Shown here one piece after another: positions 5,828 through 14,319 of a stretch of 21,891 bases of DNA (position 1 is the first letter of the stretch; every line of letters begins with the position of its first letter). The notes below the pieces were generated by a model. That model was given only the letters and a program-made list of their open reading frames with translations. It made no database searches and was not told where the DNA came from. This DNA comes from a virus: IMG/VR virus record IMGVR_UViG_3300025732_000298, positions 1 through 21,891 of that record; one strand, written 5' to 3'. Both the position numbers and the translations under genes were made by a program.

Positions 5828-8311
5828 ATGGCGAATCCAGCAGACACTCAAACGACTAACATCGTCCCGGTTCAGGGCGTTTTTGATCCTGAACCAACAT
5901 TTGCCCTGCAATACTTTGTCGGGCCTGCTGGAACGCCTTTCCTGCCCCCTGTTGACCCCAATATTGACGGGGCAACAATCACCAATTCGACCATCAACAG
6001 TTCGATAATTGGTGGATCTGTCCCCGCTGCCGCTTATTTCACCAGTATCAGCACAACAACCGGACAAATCTCAACCTTACCAACGGCTGACAACGACATT
6101 GCTAACAAGCAATATGTCGATTCTGTTGCCCAAGGGTTGGACATTAAAGCGGCTTGTTCGTACACAACCACCGGGAACATTACCCTCACCGGGCTGACAA
6201 CTCAGGCTGGTGGCGATTGGGGATCAACCCTGACCGCAGGCACTCGGATTCTGGTTAAGAATCAAGCCGCCCCCGCCGAAAACGGCATTTATGCGGCATC
6301 TGCAACGGGATGGACACGCACTTCAGACATGAATGTTTGGGCAGAAGTCCCCTCCGCATTCACGTTTATCCAGCAAGGCGTAACCCTGTCAGATACCGGT
6401 TGGGTTTGTACGGCTGACCCAGGTGGCACGATCAACGTCACCGCAATGCCTTGGACGCAGTTTTCAGGAGCTGGGACGTATCTCGCAGGCAACGGCCTTC
6501 AGATTGTTGGTAACACTTTCTCCGTCAAGCCCAACGGCACAAGCCTAGATGCTAGTTCTAGTGGCCTCAAAATCTCCGACACTTACGCAGGACAGACCTC
6601 GATCACGACTCTGGGCACGATTGGGACGGGAACCTGGCAGGGTAGCACCATTGGTGTGGCTTATGGTGGAACCGGTGCGGCGACCTTTTCTGCTGGTTAT
6701 GTAAAGGCCAACGGGACGACTGCATTCACCACGGTTGCCACAATCCCCAACACGGACATTACCGGCCTGGGTACTATGTCCACCCAAGATGCCAACAACG
6801 TAGCCATTACAGGCGGTTCTGCGGCTCTAGGAACGCTTAAAACCCTTGGCTTGACCGGATACCTATACGGTAACGATACAAACGCTGTAACGGCCTCTAC
6901 AACGATTCCCAACACTGCCATCACGGGTTTGGGAACCATGTCCACTCAGAACGCCAGTGCTGTGGCGATTACGGGTGGAACCGCTACCGGCCTCACTAAC
7001 CTGGGCGCTGATTACCTGCAATTGAACGTTGCGGCGGGTGCGACTTATGCCTACGGCAAACTCTACTGGAGTTCTACCGGTACGCTGAACGTTGGCCTTG
7101 ATGGTAGTGCAAGTCTTGTAATGCCTGTGGGTGAGGTTCTGTATACCTACGGAAAAGCATCTTCTAACATCACCATCGGTCAGGTTGTCATTAAAACCGG
7201 CGTGGTTGGCGCATCTGGCGTGATTCAGATGGGGCCATCAACCGCAGGAATTACTGACGGAAATGCGATTGTCGGCATTGCCTGCGAATCAATTGCCTCT
7301 GGTAGTTTTGGGCGGGTTGTGAATCATGGCGTTGTGCGCGGATTTAACCTTTCTGCTTACAACAACAACGACACGCTTTGGTATGACCCCGCGGGGGGCG
7401 GTGCATTTACGGCTACAAAGCCCTCTGCACCCAACCTGAAGGCTGAAGTTGGGATTGTGATCAACGCTGGCTCTGGAGGCTCGGGGTCGATGTTTGTGTC
7501 CCTGTTTCCAGGCTCACAGCTTGGTGGCACTGACCAAAACGTTCAGATCACGGGAACGCCAGCAGACGGATCATTGCTTCAATACGATGCGACATTGCAG
7601 TATTGGAAGAACGTTGCATCCAGTACGGTTTCGGTCGGAACTGCAAGCAATCTGGCTGGTGGTGGCGCTGGTTATATTCCCTATCAGTCTGGTGCTGGCG
7701 CTACATCTTTTCTCGGTGTTGGCACTACCGGGCAAGTCCTGACCTCTAATGGCTCAAGCGCCCCGACCTGGACGACTCCCACGGCTTACGCCACGGTAAC
7801 GGACGACACCACCACCAACTCGACCCGGTATCCGCTGTTTGCCAACCAGACAACGGGCAACCTGACCACAAACTACGTCAGTTCGACCAAGTACCAATTT
7901 AACCCGTCCACCGGAGAATTGAGTGCTACAGGGTTCACCGGATCTGGCGCAAACCTGACCAACCTGCCTGCTGGACAGCTATCAGGCACGATTCCAAGCG
8001 CAGTTCTGGGTAATTCCACGGTCTACATTGGAACCACGGCAATTCTGCTGAATCGCTCAAGCGCCAGCCAATCCCTGACCGGGGTGAGCATTGACGGATC
8101 GGCAGGATCTGCAACCACGGCAACCACGGCGACAAACGCCACCAATGTTGCGGTGACTGACAACACCACGACTAATTCGGACTATTACCCGACTTATGTC
8201 ACCAACACCACGGGCAATTTGCCTATTACTGTGTCATCCACTAAACTTAAATACAACCCATCCACAGGCGTTTTGACCGCGACAGGTGGCGTTGCTGGAG
8301 GTAATTTCTGA
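5828..8311 (+). CDS. Large repeat-rich tail fibre
   Basis: 827 residues, Gly/Thr/Ser/Asn-rich and almost without Lys-rich or helical parts, as in trimeric fibres. From the N-terminus: a short attachment region; ATITNSTINSSIIGGSVPAA fibre motif (about 45-65); ANKQYVDSV (about 92), a frequent start of fibre shafts; a beta domain with ILVKNQAAPAENGIY (about 140-155); GTWQGSTIGVAYGGTGA; a tandem unit with IPNTDITGLGTMSTQ / IPNTAITGLGTMSTQ spaced 53 residues; and two copies of a ~46-residue unit (about 657-702 and 776-822). It ends right after the second copy, with no S74 chaperone or obvious receptor tip. ATG 5828 was preferred; an in-frame GTG at 5822 adds two residues. Probably a virion adhesin; the target is unknown. 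Confidence 0.85.
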   Translation: MANPADTQTTNIVPVQGVFDPEPTFALQYFVGPAGTPFLPPVDPNIDGATITNSTINSSIIGGSVPAAAYFTSISTTTGQISTLPTADNDIANKQYVDSVAQGLDIKAACSYTTTGNITLTGLTTQAGGDWGSTLTAGTRILVKNQAAPAENGIYAASATGWTRTSDMNVWAEVPSAFTFIQQGVTLSDTGWVCTADPGGTINVTAMPWTQFSGAGTYLAGNGLQIVGNTFSVKPNGTSLDASSSGLKISDTYAGQTSITTLGTIGTGTWQGSTIGVAYGGTGAATFSAGYVKANGTTAFTTVATIPNTDITGLGTMSTQDANNVAITGGSAALGTLKTLGLTGYLYGNDTNAVTASTTIPNTAITGLGTMSTQNASAVAITGGTATGLTNLGADYLQLNVAAGATYAYGKLYWSSTGTLNVGLDGSASLVMPVGEVLYTYGKASSNITIGQVVIKTGVVGASGVIQMGPSTAGITDGNAIVGIACESIASGSFGRVVNHGVVRGFNLSAYNNNDTLWYDPAGGGAFTATKPSAPNLKAEVGIVINAGSGGSGSMFVSLFPGSQLGGTDQNVQITGTPADGSLLQYDATLQYWKNVASSTVSVGTASNLAGGGAGYIPYQSGAGATSFLGVGTTGQVLTSNGSSAPTWTTPTAYATVTDDTTTNSTRYPLFANQTTGNLTTNYVSSTKYQFNPSTGELSATGFTGSGANLTNLPAGQLSGTIPSAVLGNSTVYIGTTAILLNRSSASQSLTGVSIDGSAGSATTATTATNATNVAVTDNTTTNSDYYPTYVTNTTGNLPITVSSTKLKYNPSTGVLTATGGVAGGNF

Positions 8312-8664
8312 TGGACTGGAAAATTCTCGACATTGAGGCTGAAGGCGACTTGATCACCAAGGCCCGTTATCTTGTCACCGCTGTTAACGAAGTGACGGAA
8401 GTCTCCACGGAAGGCTGGTGGCACTTCCAAAATCCAGCCCTTGTGATCCCTTTCACGGACGTTAAAGAAGCTGATGTAATTGCCTGGATTGACGCAGAAG
8501 CCTCTCAGCCAACCAGTTACACCGACATTGATGGCAACGTTCAAACGGACACCAGCCACAAGATTACGGCGCGTCTTGAGGAGCAATTAACGGCATTGAC
8601 GCAACAAAAACAGAAGAAGGTAATCCCGCCTTGGTTGCCTCAAACCTTCACGCCAAGCATTTAA
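8311..8664 (+). CDS. Small fibre-linked phage protein (assembly-factor-like)
   Basis: 117 residues; the start ATG overlaps the fibre stop by one base (TGATG) with an ideal GGAGGT at 8297-8302, so translation is coupled to the fibre. The sequence has an N-terminal beta part (MDWKILDIEAEGDLITKARY, EGWWHF), an acidic patch with VKEADVIAWID, a helix (LEEQLTALTQQKQKK) and ends in a Pro/Trp tail (PPWLP). This layout resembles a family of short conserved phage proteins found after tail fibre genes, for which a fibre assembly or chaperone role is often guessed. The one-base coupling supports a partnership with the fibre; direct function is not shown by sequence. Confidence 0.7.
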   Translation: MDWKILDIEAEGDLITKARYLVTAVNEVTEVSTEGWWHFQNPALVIPFTDVKEADVIAWIDAEASQPTSYTDIDGNVQTDTSHKITARLEEQLTALTQQKQKKVIPPWLPQTFTPSI

Positions 8665-8673
8665 GGAAAGAAT

Positions 8674-10635
8674 ATGGCAGTCAATCTCTCTCCTGTTGGC
8701 GGCGTTGCAGCACAATTCTTTGACAATGACGGGAATGTCTTGTCAGGCGGCAAGATTTACACCTACGCTGCTGGATCTTCTACGCCTCAGACAACCTACA
8801 CCACAGGCGCTGGCAATATAGCTCATAGCAACCCGATCATTCTTGATTCGGCTGGGCGTGTGCCTACGGGTGAAATTTGGCTGACGGATGGTCTTTCCTA
8901 CAAAATCGTCATTAAAGATGCCAATGACACGCTGATTGGCACTTACGACAACATCGTTGGCATTAACTCTAACTTTATCAATTTCCTAGCCGAGCAAGAG
9001 ATTCAGACTGCAACAGCAGGACAGACTGTTTTTACGTTAACAACCACCTCTTATCAGCCTGGCACTAACACTCTGTCTGTGTTTGTTGACGGAGTGAACC
9101 AATATGGTCCTGGCGCTCAATACGCTTACACCGAGACAAGTTCCACGGTAGTGACGTTTACTTCTGGCCTTCATGTTGGCGCAGAAGTTAAGTTCACGAC
9201 TGCCCAGACTCTAAGTGGCGGGGCAATTGATTCATCTCAAGTTGTTTACGATCCTCCTTTTGCAAATTCTGTTTCAACTAATGTTGAAGCAAAACTTTCA
9301 CAAACCGTTAGTGTGATTGATTTTGGTGCTGTTGGAGATGGAACGACTGACGACTATCAAGCGTTTCAAGATGCAATTGACGCGTTGCCGGTTAGTGGTG
9401 GGACAATCATTATTCCCGCTACTACAACAAACGAATGGGTTATTTCGCAGACGTTAAATGTGCGGAAAAAAGTGCATTTGGTCGGTCAAATTGCAAAGGG
9501 AACTGGAACAAAAGGCACAACGCTTATTTTTCCCGCTGACACTTCCGGTATTGTTTTTAACTCTTACAACACTTCTCTCTATCAAACCGTTGCGGCTGAT
9601 CCGTTGTTACCTGGCGCTTATGGCTCCATTCTTGAAAACGTTGCGTTGTATGGAGACAAGGCAGGAAGTAGTACGGCGGCTGATGGTGTTGTAGTGCGTT
9701 GCACAATGGAATGCCGAGGCGTTGCTGCTCGTAACTTTTATCGTTACGGTTTCCGAATTTACGCAGATTTAGGCGCAGGCGGTTCAATTGAAGGCGATGC
9801 AAACCAGTGGGCGTTGTATCGTTGTGACGCTATTTTGAACGGTGATCATGGTGTTTATGTCAACGGTGATGACGCAAACACAGGCGTTGCCACAAAAGTG
9901 TTTTCTCAGTTAAACGGCGGCTATGGCATTTATGACAATTCGCTAATTGGCAACACTTATATTGGGTGCGACACGGTTGGTAACACGTTAGGTTCAATGT
10001 GGGCTGATCGCGCATCTGCTGCAAATACCGTAATTGGTCTTTGGGAAGATGATGGTTCTGCCACTTCTCAATTTGGTGGTGTTAATACGATTATTGGTGG
10101 CAACGCTGGTAATCCCTCAACATCAAGTAGCGCGTTTTCAATGTTTCGCGGAATCGCCAAACAAGCGCCATATGTTTATCTAAATAATCGAGGGTCTGAA
10201 GAAGTATCTGGTCAACTTGGAGCAAACTATAACGACACAAGCATGACTGCTTTTGCGTTTGGTGCGTTGACTTCAGAAACCATTGCAACGGCTTGGAAAT
10301 TTCAATTTGATGCAACGGAACAAGCATGGTTCTTGCAATATGCGGCCAGCGCTGCTTTTACGCCAATTGCGTATTTGAACTCTGCTGCATCGTTGTACAC
10401 ACTCAAAGGGTTTACTGGCCCAGTGTTCCGAAACGGCTATGCGGTTCGCAAGACCGGCAACATCAATACGTCTAAAGTGCGGATGTTGGATAGCGCCGCA
10501 CCGACCACAGGCACTTGGGCTGTCGGCGACATTGTTTATAACGACACGCCAACGGCTGGAGGATATATTGGTTGGGTTTGCGTAACCGCTGGAACCCCAG
10601 GCACATGGAAAACTTTTGGGCCAATTTCGGTATAA
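8674..10635 (+). CDS. Tailspike with P22-like head-binding front and beta-helix
   Basis: 653 residues. Residues about 1-100 (GGKIYTYAAGSSTPQTTYT, then SNPIILDSAGRVPTGEIWL) resemble the virion-binding N-terminal domain of P22-type tailspikes. Residues about 108-180 form a beta domain (TATAGQTVFTLTTT, NTLSVFVDGVNQ). From 212, VSVIDFGAVGDGTTDD and GGTIIIPA mark the start of a pectate-lyase-3-type right-handed beta-helix, the fold of phage spikes that bind and often cut polysaccharide. The C-terminus (TGTWAVGDIVYNDTPTAGGY, then GWVCVTAGTPGTWKTFGP) is a recurring spike module. Catalytic acids cannot be picked reliably. Ribosome binding site AAGGAAAG follows the previous stop. Depolymerase activity is an inference; the spike assignment is strong. 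Confidence 0.88.
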   Translation: MAVNLSPVGGVAAQFFDNDGNVLSGGKIYTYAAGSSTPQTTYTTGAGNIAHSNPIILDSAGRVPTGEIWLTDGLSYKIVIKDANDTLIGTYDNIVGINSNFINFLAEQEIQTATAGQTVFTLTTTSYQPGTNTLSVFVDGVNQYGPGAQYAYTETSSTVVTFTSGLHVGAEVKFTTAQTLSGGAIDSSQVVYDPPFANSVSTNVEAKLSQTVSVIDFGAVGDGTTDDYQAFQDAIDALPVSGGTIIIPATTTNEWVISQTLNVRKKVHLVGQIAKGTGTKGTTLIFPADTSGIVFNSYNTSLYQTVAADPLLPGAYGSILENVALYGDKAGSSTAADGVVVRCTMECRGVAARNFYRYGFRIYADLGAGGSIEGDANQWALYRCDAILNGDHGVYVNGDDANTGVATKVFSQLNGGYGIYDNSLIGNTYIGCDTVGNTLGSMWADRASAANTVIGLWEDDGSATSQFGGVNTIIGGNAGNPSTSSSAFSMFRGIAKQAPYVYLNNRGSEEVSGQLGANYNDTSMTAFAFGALTSETIATAWKFQFDATEQAWFLQYAASAAFTPIAYLNSAASLYTLKGFTGPVFRNGYAVRKTGNINTSKVRMLDSAAPTTGTWAVGDIVYNDTPTAGGYIGWVCVTAGTPGTWKTFGPISV

Positions 10636-10644
10636 AGGCATAGC

Positions 10645-11868
10645 ATGGCACAAACAGGTTACACCCCAATCCTGATTTATAGTAGCACGACTGCTAGTCA
10701 GGCTCCGTCTGCCTCAAATTTGACTAACTCTACGTTGGGGTCTGAACTTGCCATCAATATTACTGACGGAAAATTGTTCTACAAAGACAACGGTGGCTCT
10801 GTTCAGGTGATTGGATGGAAAGTTGTGCCTGCAACCGCTGGTGGCACAGGACAAACATCTTATGCTGTAGGCGATCTGCTTTATGCAGACACAACCACAA
10901 GCCTTGCAAAACTTGCTGATGTAGCAACTGGAAATGCGCTTATTTCTGGTGGCGTTTCAACTGCCCCAAGCTGGGGGAAAATTGGCCTCACAACGCACGT
11001 TTCAGGAACTTTGGGTGTTGGTAATGGCGGCACAGGAACAGCTACCGCATTCACGGCTGGATCGGTTGTATTTGCTGGCGCATCGGGTGTTTATACCGAA
11101 AGCAACGCAAACTTTTTCTATGATGCAACTAACAACCGATTAGGGTTGGGAACTGCAACACCCTCACAACGCCTGCATGTGAACTCTAGCGGCGCTGTTG
11201 CGATGAGAATTTCCCGAAGCGGGGGAATTGTTGCAAACAGTTGTATTGAGTATTACAACGGCACACAAACCTGGAACATCGGCGTTTCGGGAACAGATTT
11301 TTTTGGCATTAATTACAACAATGCTGCTATTGATACTGCATTGTTCCGTGTGTCATCGGCTGGCGATATAACTGTTTCAAGTGGAAACATCATCCCAAGC
11401 ACAGCCGCCAAAGGCATCAACTTTACCGCCAACACTGCCGCAGCGGGAAAAACCAGCCAGTTGCTGAATTGGTACGAGGAAGGCACTTGGACACCAACCA
11501 TCATTGGTTCTAGTACTAATCCAACCTACACAACTTCTACGGCAAGAGCCATATATACAAGAATTGGCCGAGTTGTTTACATTGAGTTTTTGATTATCGT
11601 TAGTGGCGTTACTGCTCAAGGAACTGGTGGAATTGGCGTTGGCGGGCTTCCGTTCGATCCTAGCGTATCTTGGACAGGCGCTGGATATAGCGCCAACATT
11701 GGAGTTGTCTATAACGATGTTTGGGATGTAAACGTGCGAAATGGATACGCACGTTCAGGAAGCATAATTTATTTTGCAACAAACGCTGTTACGCAAACAG
11801 ATTACACATATGCGACTGCGGTTTTAAGCACCGGCTACTTTTCGGGTAGTGGGTTCTACATGATTTGA
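10645..11868 (+). CDS. Tail fibre with C-terminal WTPT-type domain
   Basis: 407 residues. The N-terminus (TPILIYSSTTASQAPSASNL, then ELAINITDGKLFYKD) is a recurrent opening of phage fibres. Gly-rich shaft segments follow (ATAGGTGQTSYAVGDLLYAD, LGVGNGGTGT). RLGLGTATPSQRLHVNSSG (about 170-190) is the knot-like motif that often precedes fibre tips. NWYEEGTWTPTI leads into a beta-rich C-terminal domain (about 280-407) in place of an S74 self-cleaving chaperone. That domain resembles the end of the next gene product. The stop codon and ribosome binding site are fused at the 5' junction (TAAAGG, 10633-10638). GC content is lower than in the head genes. Probable receptor-binding protein. Confidence 0.83.
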   Translation: MAQTGYTPILIYSSTTASQAPSASNLTNSTLGSELAINITDGKLFYKDNGGSVQVIGWKVVPATAGGTGQTSYAVGDLLYADTTTSLAKLADVATGNALISGGVSTAPSWGKIGLTTHVSGTLGVGNGGTGTATAFTAGSVVFAGASGVYTESNANFFYDATNNRLGLGTATPSQRLHVNSSGAVAMRISRSGGIVANSCIEYYNGTQTWNIGVSGTDFFGINYNNAAIDTALFRVSSAGDITVSSGNIIPSTAAKGINFTANTAAAGKTSQLLNWYEEGTWTPTIIGSSTNPTYTTSTARAIYTRIGRVVYIEFLIIVSGVTAQGTGGIGVGGLPFDPSVSWTGAGYSANIGVVYNDVWDVNVRNGYARSGSIIYFATNAVTQTDYTYATAVLSTGYFSGSGFYMI

Positions 11869-11879
11869 TGAGGTAAAAA

Positions 11880-13313
11880 ATGAGCCTGACAAAAGTTTCC
11901 TATTCTATGATTGAAGGCGCATACTTGAATGTGCTGGATTATGGCGCTTACAATGATGGCACAAATGCAACCGCAACTACCGCAGCCATTCAAGCGGCGA
12001 TTGATGATCTTGGGCTTGCGGGTGGCGTTTTATATTTTCCTGTTGGAACTTACAGCATCAATTCCACGATTACAACGCCTACGGATTCGTATGGCATTTG
12101 TATGATTGGATCGGGTTTAAGAACAACATTTTTGCAGTGGACGGGTGGCGCGTCACCAATGCTTGTTGCCCATCAAGGAACAGATAACTTTACCTTGCAA
12201 TCATTTGCATTAAACAACACGGGAACTGGAACAGTGGGTGTTCAGTTAAACGGTATTCGATGCAACATCATTGATGTGTTTACAAACTCAGATGTTGCAT
12301 GGTCTGATTCTGTCTTTTCTACTGTTTCAACAGTTTCCAGTTATAACTACAAAGTTATTTTTGACAATGTAAATTTGTTTTGTAGAGATAACGCTGCGGG
12401 GCAAGGGGACGTTGCGATAAGACTTGGATCAGGGCATTCGGTTACTATTCAAAATTCAATGTTTTCGGGTTTTGCTAGTGCGGCTGTTTACAGAGACATT
12501 ACAAACGGTTCAGACTTAAATGGACTAAGCATTACAGGAACTCGATTTGAGGCATTTTCAGGAACATCAACTGGTTACCCTGGGTCAAGCACTGCTGTTG
12601 GCGTTTTTTTGCAGAATGTAGAAGGCGTGAGCATTACAGGTTGTAATTTTGAAATGTCTGGCGATCAAGTTGGATCAACAAACCAACGCGCCATTTATAT
12701 GGGTAATAGGTCTTATGGGGTTAATATTAGCGGAAACTATTTTACAGCAAATGGTCAAGTTCAATATTTAATTTATATTGGACAGAATGATACAGAAGCA
12801 ATAACAATTGACAGTAATTATTTTTATCGAACAAATATTGCTGGAATCGCCGCAGTTGGAACTTTGGCATTGGCAAAAGCGCAAATCGGAAATAATATAG
12901 CCCAAGCAGGCTCGGCTGTAATTGTGGACAACACGTTTACACCAACATTGACAATTGGTGGGGCTTCAACCGGCATAACGTATAGTGTTCAAAAAGCAAG
13001 ATTTACAAGATACGGAAAAAATTTAACGTATGAAGTCGCAATAACTTTGACAAGCAAAGGCGCACTGACGGGTGCAGTAAGAATTGCTGGTTTGCCACTT
13101 GGCGCAGATTCCACAATTACGCCCGCCGTTCCTGATTTTATTGGTAGTGTATTTGCTCAAAATCTTGGATCATCATTAAGTCTTGTTTCTTTTATGTCAT
13201 CAAGCGGATCGCAAGATATTCGTTTGTATAAAAATTCAGGCACGGAATTGCAAGACACAGACATAACAAACACAACAATATTGGTGGCAAGTGTTACGGT
13301 TCAAACCGCATAA
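11880..13313 (+). CDS. Beta-helix tailspike, AT-rich gene
   Basis: 477 residues. The start SLTKVSYSMIEGAYLNVLDY with YGAYNDGTNATAT (21-33), then GGVLYFPVGTYSI (48-60), is the typical entry into a pectate-lyase-3-like right-handed beta-helix; many rungs follow (for example VSITGCNFEMSG and VNISGNYFTANG). There is no head-binding domain, so it must attach by its short N-terminus or through another fibre. Residues about 352-477 form a domain beginning TFTPTLTIGG that parallels the end of the preceding fibre. The gene is strikingly AT-rich: 30 of 120 bases are G or C in 12721-12840, against 66 of 120 at the end of the coat gene, suggesting recent acquisition. GAGG (11869-11873 region) precedes ATG 11880. 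Glycan binding or cleavage is likely but not demonstrated. Confidence 0.84.
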   Translation: MSLTKVSYSMIEGAYLNVLDYGAYNDGTNATATTAAIQAAIDDLGLAGGVLYFPVGTYSINSTITTPTDSYGICMIGSGLRTTFLQWTGGASPMLVAHQGTDNFTLQSFALNNTGTGTVGVQLNGIRCNIIDVFTNSDVAWSDSVFSTVSTVSSYNYKVIFDNVNLFCRDNAAGQGDVAIRLGSGHSVTIQNSMFSGFASAAVYRDITNGSDLNGLSITGTRFEAFSGTSTGYPGSSTAVGVFLQNVEGVSITGCNFEMSGDQVGSTNQRAIYMGNRSYGVNISGNYFTANGQVQYLIYIGQNDTEAITIDSNYFYRTNIAGIAAVGTLALAKAQIGNNIAQAGSAVIVDNTFTPTLTIGGASTGITYSVQKARFTRYGKNLTYEVAITLTSKGALTGAVRIAGLPLGADSTITPAVPDFIGSVFAQNLGSSLSLVSFMSSSGSQDIRLYKNSGTELQDTDITNTTILVASVTVQTA

Positions 13314-13322
13314 AGGCGCAAA

Positions 13323-14291
13323 ATGACTAAGCCAATTGACATCATCACCCGCGCCATGAAGGACATTGGCGCTGTTGCCGCTGGTGAAGTGCCAACGGCT
13401 GACGAAGCGCAGGACGGTCTAGATCTGCTCAACGGGATGATTGACCAATGGTCCAATGAGTCCATGATGGTCTTTTACCGGACCGAGATCGTGTTTAACA
13501 CTGTCCAGAACACGGTTCAGTACACCCTTGGTCCTGGCGGATCGGTTGGGGCTACCTTTGTTGGATCTGTCTCTGGAAACGTCCTGACGGTGACCTCGAT
13601 CACTTCTGGTGCGGTTACTATGGGCATGACCCTGACCGGTACGGGAATCACCGCAGGAACCCGAATTGTGGCGTTTGAGTCTGGGGCTGGTGGTAACGTA
13701 AATGAGGCGGGAACGTACTTGCTCAGTAAGTACATGACTGCTGCCAGCACCACGATCAATGCTTACTATGAGCGTCCTCTGACCATCGAATCGGCCTTTG
13801 TGCGGGTCGCAACGATGCAGGGCGGGTCTAATATTGCCGGTGGATATTTGGACTATCCTGTGGCGATTCTGAGCCTTGAGGAGTATGAGGGCATTGGTAT
13901 CAAGTCCCTGAATGGGCCTTGGGCGAAAGCTGTCTACTACCAACCGTCCGAGATTCTGGGAACGGTGTACTGTTATCCCAATCCTTCCCAGGGCGAGTTG
14001 CATCTGTTCACGCAGACGATCTTCCGCAACTTCCAAACCCTGACGGACGATATTCAATTCCCGCAAGGGTATGACATGGCTCTACGCTGGTGTCTTGCCG
14101 AGCGTCTGATGCCCATGTACGGGAAAACCAACACCACCCAGATTGCCATGATCAACGGCTTGGCGGCTCAGTCCAAGGCCACGATTAAGCGGATCAATAT
14201 GCAGCCTCCCAAGGTTGCGCGTTATCCTGATTCGCTTATGATGGGTCGGGCTAAAGACGCTGGGTTTATCATGGATGGCGGATTCCGCTGA
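13323..14291 (+). CDS. Tail accessory factor, P22 gp4-like, with extra beta module
   Basis: 322 residues, about twice the 166 of P22 gp4. This protein seals the portal after packaging and makes the platform for the gp10-like protein. The N-terminus (IDIITRAMKDIGAVAAGEVPTADEAQDGLDLLNGMIDQW, residues 5-43) is the helical family signature. Residues about 74-148 are an added beta module: GSVSGNVLTVTSITSG, MGMTLTGTGITAGTRI and AGTYLLSKYMTAASTTINA, which resembles a repeat-like module common in phage structural proteins. Family-type sequence resumes with YYERPLTIESAFVRV and the helical FPQGYDMALRWCLAERLMP. No gap from the spike gene; TAAAGG (13311-13316) fuses stop and ribosome binding site. Codon use returns to GC-richer values. 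In a few P22 relatives gp4 has also been linked to cell wall hydrolysis; no such site is visible here. Confidence 0.82.
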   Translation: MTKPIDIITRAMKDIGAVAAGEVPTADEAQDGLDLLNGMIDQWSNESMMVFYRTEIVFNTVQNTVQYTLGPGGSVGATFVGSVSGNVLTVTSITSGAVTMGMTLTGTGITAGTRIVAFESGAGGNVNEAGTYLLSKYMTAASTTINAYYERPLTIESAFVRVATMQGGSNIAGGYLDYPVAILSLEEYEGIGIKSLNGPWAKAVYYQPSEILGTVYCYPNPSQGELHLFTQTIFRNFQTLTDDIQFPQGYDMALRWCLAERLMPMYGKTNTTQIAMINGLAAQSKATIKRINMQPPKVARYPDSLMMGRAKDAGFIMDGGFR

Positions 14292-14307
14292 TTTAGATAA
14301 TGCGAGG

Positions 14308-14319
14308 ATTTAGCTAAAT
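14308..14319. repeat. 12-base palindrome at the gp10-like start
   Basis: ATTTAGCTAAAT is a perfect palindrome that touches the ribosome binding site GAGGA (14304-14308) on one side and the start ATG (14318-14320) on the other. It could be chance or a weak translational control site. Confidence 0.3.

Noticed and set aside
7796-8290. Fibre repeats as template/variable repeat pair of a diversity-generating retroelement
   Set aside because: Differences between the copies are spread over all bases and not limited to adenines; no reverse transcriptase is present in the window.
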